Shown: piece by piece, positions 16,011-23,342 of the stretch | How positions within the stretch are numbered: position 1 is the stretch's first letter | Layout of the letters: every line of letters starts with the position of its first letter | The notes under the pieces: generated by a model | What the model was told of the DNA's origin: nothing | Databases searched by the model: none | Seen by the model: only the letters and a program-made list of their open reading frames with translations | Virus record (IMG/VR): IMGVR_UViG_3300037042_000410 | Span: 1 to 25,330 of that record | Reading direction: 5' to 3' (one strand) | DNA: 25,330 nucleotides | Origin: a virus | Program-made: the position numbers and the translations under genes

Positions 16011-16190
16011 TTACCTCATAAAGTTATCTTCAAAATTATCGTCCTCAAAGTTGCTTTGGACATAATTTTTCAGTTGTTGTTTTGATCTATTCTTCTCTGA
16101 ATCTTTTTCCTTACGGGAAATAGATTTTAATTGTTTAGGCGGTTTTGGCTTTTCTTTAAATTCATTACGCCCCGTATTGATGTTATTCAT
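16011..16190 (-). CDS. Small hypothetical protein, basic with an acidic Phe-rich tail
   Basis: 59 aa, read directly from the sequence: ATG 16190 with AGGA six bases upstream, stop TAA 16013-16011, three bases before the gene 45 start. The first 40 residues are Lys/Asn/Ser-rich with KPKPPKQLKSISRKEKD; the tail is acidic with repeated Phe (NFEDDNFEDNFMR). No family recognised. The position next to the sliding clamp gene and the acidic-aromatic end recall the clamp-binding tails of T4 gp33/gp55. A role as a late-transcription co-activator is only a hypothesis. The site, spacing and sense codons make it a credible gene. Confidence 0.6.
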   Translation of the reverse strand: MNNINTGRNEFKEKPKPPKQLKSISRKEKDSEKNRSKQQLKNYVQSNFEDDNFEDNFMR

Positions 16191-16217
16191 AACTTGTCCT
16201 ATTATACCATGTTTTAA

Positions 16218-16538
16218 TCATAATTCAACCCAAAAAGCATTATTTCTTTCTTTAACATAAGTGTACATTATTGCTGTAGACGGAATATACCATCTATCTC
16301 CAACTTCAGCATTTTTTGGTAATTGTTCTTGAATAAAGAAACCAAAATTTCCTCCAGTTTCTTTCCAATATGCTGAACCTTCCTGTGTTCCTGGAATTTT
16401 AGTGGATGTTACCTTTACAGCAACATAAATTTGAGAATTGTGTTCAACAGAATCCCCTATAAAATAAATATAAGGATGACCATCAACATCATATTGACGA
16501 AATTTTCCTCTAAAATTAAGTGTATCTACTTTAGACAT
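16218..16538 (-). CDS. Hypothetical protein with CBM5/12-like and fibre-type modules
   Basis: 106 aa. Residues 24-60 follow the pattern of small chitin-binding-type carbohydrate modules: YFIGDSVEHNSQIYVAVKVT, then a Pro-Gly turn, then YWKE. Residues 79-106 (GDRWYIPSTAIMYTYVKERN then NAFWVEL) resemble the GDRW...QWV module in the tail fibre encoded at 1-636. It therefore looks like a virion or fibre-associated protein, although it sits between nuclease gene 46 and clamp gene 45. There is no signal peptide. ATG 16538 is three bases from the gene 46 stop and has only a weak AAG upstream. Function unknown. Confidence 0.65.
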   Translation of the reverse strand: MSKVDTLNFRGKFRQYDVDGHPYIYFIGDSVEHNSQIYVAVKVTSTKIPGTQEGSAYWKETGGNFGFFIQEQLPKNAEVGDRWYIPSTAIMYTYVKERNNAFWVEL

Positions 16539-16541
16539 GTC

Positions 16542-18272
16542 TTAGTTATATATGATCTTGCTAAAATTATTCTTTTTCTCAACAGAAATAATGGTTGAAA
16601 ATTTATCAACTAGTTGATCTGCTTTGTGACTAATAACATATACATTCGCTTTGTCGCTTATAAGTTTTAAAAGTTTCATAAGTTCGTCCATGCCAACGGA
16701 GTCTAAAGAGGAGTCAAACACCTCATCTAGAATCAAGAGATTGCAACTGACGCTGTTCTTGAGTCTTGCGATCTCTCGCCATGCTAGCAACAGTGCCAGA
16801 TCTATACGCATTTTCTCACCTTCGCTAAAATTCATGTAACTGAAATCATCACGATAGCGAGATTTAATCTGTTCATTGAATTCCTCATCCAGTTGAAACT
16901 GTACAAAGAAATCCATGGACGATAGAAACTTATTGATGAACTTATTCATATGAGGAAGATAATACTTGATGATCTTTCCCTTGACTCCACCATCGCGAAG
17001 CAACTCACCTGCAAATTCGTGATACATTAGATCACTTGAATGAAGTAACTTTTCCTCGTCTAAAGCAGCAAGTCCACCCTCAAACATCTTGAGTTTTTCC
17101 TTTTCCTCTACAAGATCATCCTTAATCGCGGATTTATGCATAGTGCTACGAATCCGTTCAATCTCTTTATTATATGCTTCAATTTCTTTGTTGAAGGAAG
17201 TTACTTCATATAGGAGATTGGTTGTATCTTGAATGTGACTTTCAAATTTAGTGATATCATATTGAAGAGAATTGCTATGGTCTTTGGTCGTTACCATATC
17301 ATCTTCTAGATTAGAAATCTCATAATTATTCATCAACACCTTTTCCTTCTTGACTTTATCATCAATAGGTTGGGTGCAAGTTGGGCAGGTACAATTTTCC
17401 TTAAAGAAGTTTATCTCCTTCTGTTTCTGATCCTTTGAAGTCTTCAGTGTGCCGATATGTGTGCGACAATCCTGAATTCTGTTGGTTTTGTCCTTTAAGG
17501 TTTTCTTTGCATGATTAATATCTTCTTGTAGACTCTCAACCGAAAGATTTTTGCATATTAAATCATATTGAATTGTTTTAATCTTTGTCTCTAGTTCAGC
17601 AATTCGTTGATTCTTTACATCATCATCTTCGTTGTTCTTCTTTTCAAGAGTAGCAATATAACTCTTTTGAACATTGATCTTGTTCTTTTCAATTTCAATC
17701 TTCATGCTGAGTTCTTTGATCATTTCTTTTAATGAAAGAATTTTACCCCTGAGCACAATATTCATTGTGCTGAATATATTGATGTCAAGAATATTTTCAA
17801 TAACAGAACGACGATCTGCTGCCGACAATTGCATGAAAGGAACAAATGAAGAACTGCCAAGAATCACGACCTGCGTGAATGTCTTGTAATTCATCTTAAG
17901 AATTTGATTCTCAAGAAGTTCCTGATAATCAAGACTCTTGGCATCCTGATCAATAAGTTCACCATTTCTATAGATCTCAAAGACGCGCGGATTAATACCA
18001 CGACGAATCATAAACTTGTCGGATCCACGACTAAAATCAATCTCGACTAAACACCCCTTTTCATTGACTGAATTGACAAGTGTAGGAATATTGATCTTAC
18101 GAAATGGTTTGCCAAACAACGCAAATGTGATGGAATCAAGAAAAGCAAAAGACTTGCCACTTCCATTGCTTCCACAGATAAGAGTTGTGCTGTTTTTATC
18201 CAGCACGATTTCTGTGATATTGTTTCCAAACGATCCAAAGTTTTTGAATCTTACTTTTTCAAATTTAATCAT
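16542..18272 (-). CDS. 46: Recombination endonuclease subunit gp46 (Rad50/SbcC-like)
   Basis: 576 aa (T4: 560). It is the ATPase partner of gp47; together they resect DNA ends for recombination-dependent replication. Seen: Walker A CGSNGSGKS (33-41); long coiled coil from about 160 to 410, interrupted by the zinc-hook CTCPTCTQPI near 294-303; ABC signature NFSEGEKMRIDLALLLAW; Walker B NLLILDEVFDSSLD; and a switch His in VYVISHKADQ. All parts expected of Rad50-type proteins are present. ATG 18272 overlaps the gene 47 stop by four bases (ATGA), as usual for this pair. Confidence 0.97.
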   Translation of the reverse strand: MIKFEKVRFKNFGSFGNNITEIVLDKNSTTLICGSNGSGKSFAFLDSITFALFGKPFRKINIPTLVNSVNEKGCLVEIDFSRGSDKFMIRRGINPRVFEIYRNGELIDQDAKSLDYQELLENQILKMNYKTFTQVVILGSSSFVPFMQLSAADRRSVIENILDINIFSTMNIVLRGKILSLKEMIKELSMKIEIEKNKINVQKSYIATLEKKNNEDDDVKNQRIAELETKIKTIQYDLICKNLSVESLQEDINHAKKTLKDKTNRIQDCRTHIGTLKTSKDQKQKEINFFKENCTCPTCTQPIDDKVKKEKVLMNNYEISNLEDDMVTTKDHSNSLQYDITKFESHIQDTTNLLYEVTSFNKEIEAYNKEIERIRSTMHKSAIKDDLVEEKEKLKMFEGGLAALDEEKLLHSSDLMYHEFAGELLRDGGVKGKIIKYYLPHMNKFINKFLSSMDFFVQFQLDEEFNEQIKSRYRDDFSYMNFSEGEKMRIDLALLLAWREIARLKNSVSCNLLILDEVFDSSLDSVGMDELMKLLKLISDKANVYVISHKADQLVDKFSTIISVEKKNNFSKIIYN

Positions 18273-19330
18273 ATCTTTAGACTTTCCATATAAAGATCAC
18301 GAATCAAAGTCTTAAGTTTACCTTTATCCACATCGCGTTCAATCGCATCAATCTCACGACCTATGATGCTCATTGTATCCTCAGATTCACTGAATTCAAC
18401 TCCAGATGTTTTATGATCTATTTGATCTTCCACTACCGATAGATCTTGAATTCCTTTATCCCAAAGAGCATCAATAAATTTATCAAAGATCTCTTGTCGT
18501 GCCTTGGATCTTACCGTGACACGAATAAACCCATTCTTTAGATTGGTTTCATTTATAAATTTGACGATACGCTTGACTTCATCTTGATTAGAATCGTCAT
18601 AGTTAAACACATGAAATATATTACCAACATTCTCAATAAAATCCATCTCGTCGGTTTCTGTGTCATAAACATGAAACCCCTTCGTAGAATATACATCTGA
18701 GAAATTCAATTGATATTGAGTCCCGAGATAATGAATATTTCCTTGTGATTGTTTGATATGAAAGTGTCCAGATAAAACACGATCAAATCGTTTGAAGATT
18801 TCTGTAGTGAATCCATGTGAATGCTTGACACCCATGACTACTTGGAATCCATTGATTTCAAAATGTCCACCAATCATTCTACATGGACATTTTGAAATGA
18901 AATCAACGACTTCTGCTTCGTTATCCTTAGTCACCCAAGGAACGATTCCAAAGCAGAAGTCGTCAAAATTAATTGTAGTTGGGTTTTCGTAAAGTTTAAT
19001 ATTATCGTAGCGATCAGTCAAAAGTTCACGCAAAGAATTTAATTCATTTGTGTTGCGAAAATAAGTATCATGATTTCCTATGGTAATATGAAAAGTGATA
19101 TTATGCTCTTGTAACTTATCCACAAATCGTTTTCTGACCAAAGAAAGTGTGTTGAAATTGACATACTTCCTTCGGTCAAAAAAGTCACCAAGATGAATAA
19201 CTTGAGTAATATTGTTGTCTTTTAAAAATGGAAAGAATTGATTTTCAAAAAACGATAGGGCATTATCCAAAAAGAAAGGCGAATCATTTCGGACACCAAA
19301 GTGGGTATCACATATAAATGCTAGTTTCAC
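18269..19330 (-). CDS. 47: Recombination endonuclease subunit gp47 (Mre11/SbcD-like)
   Basis: 353 aa (T4: 339). It is the nuclease of the gp46/47 complex. The metallophosphoesterase motifs are in order: CDTHFG (9-14), HLGDFFDRR, TIGNHDTYFRN, GHFEINGF and SGHFHIKQ; these hold the two Mn ions. The start is GTG (19330-19328), overlapping the gene 55 stop as GTGA, so it is probably translated by coupling. Inside the gene, at 18855-18898, lies a perfect 15-bp inverted repeat, listed separately. Confidence 0.97.
   Translation of the reverse strand: MKLAFICDTHFGVRNDSPFFLDNALSFFENQFFPFLKDNNITQVIHLGDFFDRRKYVNFNTLSLVRKRFVDKLQEHNITFHITIGNHDTYFRNTNELNSLRELLTDRYDNIKLYENPTTINFDDFCFGIVPWVTKDNEAEVVDFISKCPCRMIGGHFEINGFQVVMGVKHSHGFTTEIFKRFDRVLSGHFHIKQSQGNIHYLGTQYQLNFSDVYSTKGFHVYDTETDEMDFIENVGNIFHVFNYDDSNQDEVKRIVKFINETNLKNGFIRVTVRSKARQEIFDKFIDALWDKGIQDLSVVEDQIDHKTSGVEFSESEDTMSIIGREIDAIERDVDKGKLKTLIRDLYMESLKI
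18855..18898. repeat. Perfect 15-bp inverted repeat inside gene 47
   Basis: The plus-strand arm ATTTCAAAATGTCCA at 18855-18869 is exactly complementary to TGGACATTTTGAAAT at 18884-18898, with a 14-base spacer. Both arms are coding (they encode parts of SKCP and GGHFEI). In RNA this would form a stable hairpin. There is no U-run after it, so it is not a normal terminator. Confidence 0.85.
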
Positions 19331-19893
19331 TTACGCTTCCTTTGTTTCCTTTTCTTCTTATCTTTTGGTTCTAATTTTTCAATATCATTTTCAGTTAATG
19401 CAAAATGTTTTTGTAAAAATTCACCATAAGAACTTGCCTCTCCATCCTGCTTCAACCAATTCACCACTTTACCATCAAGATCGTTCAATTGCAAGCACTT
19501 ATATTTTATAAATGCTTGTTTCTTTTCTTTTTCTATGCGACGAAGAAAAGCATAATAAATTATCTGAGTAAAATATGAAAATGGATTTGATGATTTTGCA
19601 GGATCAAAATTATGAGCATATAGAAGACAATTCTCAATACCATCACCAATCATATCATCTCTAAATTGATAATTGATAAAGTTTGGTCTATGTGAGAGAT
19701 GCTCTGCAATTTTAAGAAAAGATTCTGCAATATAGTCAGTAACAGGTGGACGCTTTTCTCCACACTGCTCTGCAATATGCACTAGTTTTTTCCATTCGGT
19801 CATTGACTGGCAAAACTTTACATTATCTATGTAATGTTTCAGAGTCTTTACTTCTTGTTCTATAATTTTTGGATCTTCATTTTCGTTTATCAT
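19327..19893 (-). CDS. 55: Late-transcription sigma factor gp55
   Basis: 188 aa from ATG 19893, preferred because AGGA lies five bases upstream; the ATG at 19899 overlaps that site. It directs host RNA polymerase to TATAAATA-type late promoters. The conserved core near 79-130 (FRDDMIGDGIENCLLYAHNF ... NPFSYFTQIIYYAFLRRIEK) matches T4 gp55 region 2 closely. The C-terminus ends in a run of Lys/Arg (KKKRKQRKRK) instead of the acidic-hydrophobic clamp-binding tail of T4 gp55. A sigma-70-like promoter lies just upstream at 19915-19942. It is followed by gene 47 with a GTGA overlap. Confidence 0.93.
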   Translation of the reverse strand: MINENEDPKIIEQEVKTLKHYIDNVKFCQSMTEWKKLVHIAEQCGEKRPPVTDYIAESFLKIAEHLSHRPNFINYQFRDDMIGDGIENCLLYAHNFDPAKSSNPFSYFTQIIYYAFLRRIEKEKKQAFIKYKCLQLNDLDGKVVNWLKQDGEASSYGEFLQKHFALTENDIEKLEPKDKKKRKQRKRK

Positions 19894-19914
19894 GGTCATC
19901 CTGTTCGTAATGCA

Positions 19915-19942
19915 AGTATACCATAGAAAACCAATCTTTCAA
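19915..19942 (-). promoter_or_regulatory. Sigma-70-like promoter for gene 55
   Basis: On the minus strand, TTGAAA (19942-19937), a 16-base spacer and TATACT (19920-19915) lie 22 bases before the gene 55 start. Five of six bases match the consensus in each box. It would let host polymerase make gp55 before late transcription, together with genes 47 and 46 downstream. Confidence 0.6.
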
Positions 19943-19981
19943 GTGTTTTATACTATTTTTGGTAAACTTGATGATAAAGGC

Positions 19982-20011
19982 TTGACAAGAATCGTACATT
20001 GCGTGTATAAT
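19982..20011 (+). promoter_or_regulatory. Consensus sigma-70 promoter pointing against the genes
   Basis: The plus strand reads TTGACA (19982-19987), an 18-base spacer and TATAAT (20006-20011): both hexamers are perfect. Transcription would start near 20018 and run rightward, antisense to the Sm-like gene and then uvsW and uvsY. No plus-strand gene follows. The gap 19900-20053 contains this, the gene 55 promoter and no other feature I can support. Confidence 0.55.
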
Positions 20012-20053
20012 TCCTGTGTGGTAATAAAGAAGGATCCCTATAATAGCTAACTA

Positions 20054-20773
20054 TTAGTTATAGTCATCTGACTTAGGATCGGGATTCCAATCGGAAAACT
20101 TAGTACCGAAATCGCCACGATCCTTCTCATCACCAGTGAACTTATTACGCTTCTTGACTTCTTTTACCATATCAAGTAGAACTTTTGGTTCTAGAAGACC
20201 ACTGGTCACCATATTCATAATTGCCTCAGCTGGAATGTAGAGTTGCATCATAATCATATGACGCTCTAATTCGCTTTCATCTGACATATCTGGTGGAAGA
20301 TAATCCTTCTTTGGTTTTCTTTTTCTCTTTGGACCTTCTCTATGAGAAGTAGGAGGTCGCGTATAATCCAAAGATTGATTGATAAGTTGTTCCAAGAACA
20401 TACCAAACACATCTGCATCTTTTTCATTCATTTTAATAGAAGATGCTGGTGGTTTTTCAGTTTCTTCAACAGTGGTCTTGTAAGAATCTTTCTCAAATTC
20501 TTTGACACTTTCAATTTCATATAGTTTTTTGGTGTTCTTATTTGGTTCGCTGATAAATGCAACATGATCCATTGGCAATGAAACATTTTTCTCATCGGTA
20601 TTTACCAACCAATCATGAATTGTGGTGATATCACAAGGATTACCATCATCATTAAATGATTGAATTATATTAAAGAACATAGGTTGAAAGATTTTCACTG
20701 AGGATTCAGTTTCTTCAAGAATCTGACCTATTATTTCTTCACCGCTTCTAAGTTTCAGGATTTTAAGATTCAT
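20054..20773 (-). CDS. Hypothetical protein with N-terminal Sm-like domain
   Basis: 239 aa. Residues 3-33 (LKILKLRSGEEIIGQILEET then SVKIFQPMFFNI) have the Sm1-type pattern: beta strands with a G-x-E-I-x-G turn, as in LSM/Hfq-fold proteins. The middle is charged and low in complexity, with a basic stretch GPKRKRKPKKDYLPPDMSDE (about 146-165). The part around 165-205 is helical, and the tail is acidic (DWNPDPKSDDYN). It may bind RNA or nucleic acid; function not known. Similar proteins occur in T4-like marine phages as hypotheticals. ATG 20773 has AGGA seven bases upstream; uvsW ends nine bases before it. Confidence 0.7.
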   Translation of the reverse strand: MNLKILKLRSGEEIIGQILEETESSVKIFQPMFFNIIQSFNDDGNPCDITTIHDWLVNTDEKNVSLPMDHVAFISEPNKNTKKLYEIESVKEFEKDSYKTTVEETEKPPASSIKMNEKDADVFGMFLEQLINQSLDYTRPPTSHREGPKRKRKPKKDYLPPDMSDESELERHMIMMQLYIPAEAIMNMVTSGLLEPKVLLDMVKEVKKRNKFTGDEKDRGDFGTKFSDWNPDPKSDDYN

Positions 20774-20782
20774 TGGTAGTTC

Positions 20783-22231
20783 CTAACTTAATTTAATTTT
20801 AGTTTTTTTGAATGTGAACTCTTCATTAGTATATATGGTAGTGCGCTCATCTAGATGTCGGAGAGCATGATTTCTATACTTGCCCCAACTGAGATCGTCT
20901 CCTATGTCATATACCGTTGCCTTTTCCTTCGTATCTGACTTTCTAAGACCACGACCAATTGATTGAAGAACACGAACAACTGATTTTGATGGCGAAGCAA
21001 ATACAATAGCATGAATGTTCTTGATATTGATACCTGTGCTGCATGTTCCATAGGATGCCACAAGAACGCTATTGTTGCCTTTGTCTACAATCTTTCGTAT
21101 TTCTTCTCTTTGTTCAATTTCGGTTTTACCACAGATAAGATACGACTGTTTCTTACTTGCTTTTGAAATCTTCTGATATAAAGGTATTCCATGCTTCTCA
21201 ACAAAATTAAAAAGAACGAGCACATTGCCAGGAATGCTAGTTGCGAGATCTGTAATAAACTGATTTCGTTTATCATTGAGAACCAACCATTCAATTTCAT
21301 CAGGATATTTTGCACGCTTAATCTCCTGTATATCTTTGTCAGGATAACGAAGAATCAAACATTCAATATTTAACTGAGCTAGTACTTCTTTATCTATAAG
21401 TTCTTTTGTAGATGTGACTTGATGTACAGGACCAAATAATCCTTCAAGAACCAAACGATGTACCTGTGTACCATCAAGCGTGCCTGTGGTTCCTATTCTA
21501 TATTCACAGGTCTTCAATTTACTCATGATCTTTACTAGAGATTTTGCCTTAAACAAATGAGACTCATCGCCGATGATACTATCAAATTGTTCAAAGTATT
21601 TTTCATCCTGTGTATACAGACTTTGCCATGTGGATATTATAACTCTACATTCAGTTGTTTTTTCCTGACCACCATATATCAAATGAATATGTTTGGCAAT
21701 TGCCTTGGTATTTGCATAATCTTGAAAGTCTGAATTTAATTGTGTAACAAGTCCTGTAGTCGGTACAACAATTAGAATCTTTTTCTTTGTACGCTTTAAA
21801 AGTTCAAGCATAATCATATAGATGATCAAACTCTTACCACTTCCTGTTGGCGATATCAGGAGCGTCCTACGATTTGCAAGGGCGTGTTTGATCGCATCAA
21901 TCTGGTAGTCGTGCGGTTGAATGACCTTGCCTCCAGAATAGACTGTAGGCAGTTCTAAACAGGTGGTGTCTGGTGATAGACTTGATTGATATTCTACTTT
22001 ATAACCACGATCAGAAGCAAATGTTAGAACATATGAAAGCAGTCCAGCATAGATTTTGTTTGTAAGAATACTGAACAAGCGAATCTTGCCATCCCAACGC
22101 TTCTTGCGAAATGCTGGATTGTATTGCGAATTCGGCACATTGAAGGTAAAGAATGAGGATAACTCCTTGGCGATACTTTTCTCGCACTCAATCTCAATAT
22201 ACACAGAATCTACTTGATGTATCTTAATCAT
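20783..22231 (-). CDS. uvsW: UvsW DNA/RNA helicase
   Basis: 482 aa (T4: about 500). It is an SF2 helicase that unwinds R-loops and branched recombination intermediates, shutting off origin replication late. N-terminal DNA-binding part (SQYNPAFRKKRWDGKIRLFS, about 35-54); Walker A SPTGSGKS (127-134); DESH box at 222-225; TTGTLDG as motif III; C-terminal RecA domain with VLVASYGTCSTGINI and motif VI QSIGRGLRKSD. All motifs are present. Its ATG overlaps the uvsY stop (ATGA). Confidence 0.96.
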   Translation of the reverse strand: MIKIHQVDSVYIEIECEKSIAKELSSFFTFNVPNSQYNPAFRKKRWDGKIRLFSILTNKIYAGLLSYVLTFASDRGYKVEYQSSLSPDTTCLELPTVYSGGKVIQPHDYQIDAIKHALANRRTLLISPTGSGKSLIIYMIMLELLKRTKKKILIVVPTTGLVTQLNSDFQDYANTKAIAKHIHLIYGGQEKTTECRVIISTWQSLYTQDEKYFEQFDSIIGDESHLFKAKSLVKIMSKLKTCEYRIGTTGTLDGTQVHRLVLEGLFGPVHQVTSTKELIDKEVLAQLNIECLILRYPDKDIQEIKRAKYPDEIEWLVLNDKRNQFITDLATSIPGNVLVLFNFVEKHGIPLYQKISKASKKQSYLICGKTEIEQREEIRKIVDKGNNSVLVASYGTCSTGINIKNIHAIVFASPSKSVVRVLQSIGRGLRKSDTKEKATVYDIGDDLSWGKYRNHALRHLDERTTIYTNEEFTFKKTKIKLS

Positions 22232-22662
22232 ACGCCTTGGGTAAACTTAATCCATTCAATCGCTGAACGAATATTCCACATCTTGTTTGAAATGATCTTG
22301 ATGACACTTTCAATGTATATTACTTTTTCTTTTTGAAGAAATACTTTATTAGAAAGGTTAATGACTTCAGAATCGCTGTCAATGAACCGATCAAGGTCTT
22401 GCTTAAGAATGTTAAGACCAAATGGTTCCCAACCTTTCTTCTTTAGTTCTTCTTCTGACAATTTGCCAGAGTAATATAACCATTTATCACGCTTGAGTAC
22501 TTTGAGTTTAGATTCAAAATTCTCAAGAACGAGTTTTTCATCCATAAGAATGCAAAGATATTTATTGTGAATCTGAGGAACCTTCGTAGACTCTTCGTCT
22601 AGGTGGTTCACATCAATTACAGTATCAAGTTCCGCTTGTGCTTTTATTTGGTCAATGTTCAT
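22228..22662 (-). CDS. uvsY: UvsY recombination mediator
   Basis: 144 aa from ATG 22662 (T4: 137 aa). The open frame extends 14 codons upstream into the tail tube-like gene, but MNIDQIKAQAELDTVIDVNH is the natural beginning. UvsY loads the UvsX recombinase on gp32-covered single-stranded DNA. The segment KRDKWLYYSGKLSEEE matches the YYSG region of T4 UvsY, and the end AIEWIKFTQGV is typical. Mostly helical. No good Shine-Dalgarno is seen. A CATAAATA late-type element lies 16 bases before the start. Position before uvsW supports the call. Confidence 0.9.
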   Translation of the reverse strand: MNIDQIKAQAELDTVIDVNHLDEESTKVPQIHNKYLCILMDEKLVLENFESKLKVLKRDKWLYYSGKLSEEELKKKGWEPFGLNILKQDLDRFIDSDSEVINLSNKVFLQKEKVIYIESVIKIISNKMWNIRSAIEWIKFTQGV

Positions 22663-22678
22663 AATGTAAAGTATAAGG

Positions 22679-22686
22679 TATTTATG
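22679..22686 (-). promoter_or_regulatory. Late promoter element CATAAATA before uvsY
   Basis: The minus strand reads CATAAATA, fitting the NATAAATA form described for T4-like cyanophages. It overlaps the stop codon of the tail tube-like gene and lies 16 bases before the uvsY ATG. Confidence 0.55.
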
Positions 22687-23272
22687 GGTCTGTAGTGAAC
22701 ACATTCACTTCATAGTGAGTGTATGAAAATGTTGCAGTTGCTATGATTGTGTCGGTATCTGCTGCTGATGAATCAAAATCAATACCACTTAGAAATGTTG
22801 GATATAGATTTTTAAATGTAAAAGAAATCATTGGTCTATACGCACTATTCAATACAAGTAAATATGCGCTTGCTACCTTTTGATGTTCATTTAAAACTTC
22901 AGTTGCGCTATTGTACGATACACCAAGATCTTTTATCCAGTTGTGAATTTCTAACCAATTTTTCATATTTTCATCAACAGAAAAACCTATTTGTAGATCC
23001 TCATAGACATAGGAGGTTCCTGGTCTTTTGATTGTTACACCAGTTGGATTTGATTGAATACTTGTTCCAAAACTCAATGATGGCACATTTGCTCTTTGAC
23101 AAAAATATGTCATAGTTGGGCAACGAGTCATAACAAATCTAAACTTATTATTTGTTAGAGTATTATTTGTTGTTGGTTGAAAGTTATTTTCAAATAACAT
23201 ATCTCCAGGCAAATCTTTCAAAATGCTCGCTGGAACATTATCTCGGATTATCTGCTGACTGTTGTTTGGCAT
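22682..23272 (-). CDS. Tail tube-like structural protein (T4 gp19 family; position of cyanophage 'gp3')
   Basis: 196 aa. The core (NKFRFVMTRCPTMTYFCQRA, then NVPSLSFG, then YVYEDLQIGFSVDENMKNWL with EIHNWI) is the pattern of gp19-type tail tube proteins of T4-like phages, which stack as rings inside the contractile sheath. The place between gene 23 and uvsY is where cyanophage maps list the tail completion protein gp3, so it may be the tube terminator rather than the main tube subunit. The first 24 residues are polar and variable; Met25 with GGAG two bases upstream is a second possible start. The ATG at 23272 lies only five bases after a TATAAATA element. Confidence 0.75.
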   Translation of the reverse strand: MPNNSQQIIRDNVPASILKDLPGDMLFENNFQPTTNNTLTNNKFRFVMTRCPTMTYFCQRANVPSLSFGTSIQSNPTGVTIKRPGTSYVYEDLQIGFSVDENMKNWLEIHNWIKDLGVSYNSATEVLNEHQKVASAYLLVLNSAYRPMISFTFKNLYPTFLSGIDFDSSAADTDTIIATATFSYTHYEVNVFTTDP

Positions 23273-23277
23273 ACTAG

Positions 23278-23285
23278 TATTTATA
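23278..23285 (-). promoter_or_regulatory. Late promoter TATAAATA before the tail tube-like gene
   Basis: Exact T4 late element on the minus strand, directly after the gene 23 terminator. The start codon follows after five bases, so the transcript would begin at or near the ATG. Confidence 0.72.
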
Positions 23286-23317
23286 AAAGAAAAACCCAGG
23301 GACTTTCATCCCTGGGT
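23286..23317 (-). terminator. Intrinsic terminator of gene 23
   Basis: On the minus strand ACCCAGGGA, a six-base loop and TCCCTGGGT form a perfect 9-bp stem (arms 23309-23317 and 23294-23302), followed by TTTTTCTTTT. It begins 26 bases after the gene 23 stop. A strong terminator at the end of the most expressed gene makes sense and separates it from the next late promoter. Confidence 0.93.
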
Positions 23318-23342
23318 CTTCTTAACTATTTACTGATCTCTA

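Noticed and set aside
20038-20064. Inverted-repeat-like AT-rich sequence near the end of the Sm-like gene, as a terminator
   Set aside because: The stem is only about six AT pairs with bulges and has no T-run, so it is too weak to call.
22559-22566. AATAAATA late-type element inside uvsY
   Set aside because: It lies within coding sequence with no gene start nearby; likely chance in AT-rich DNA.
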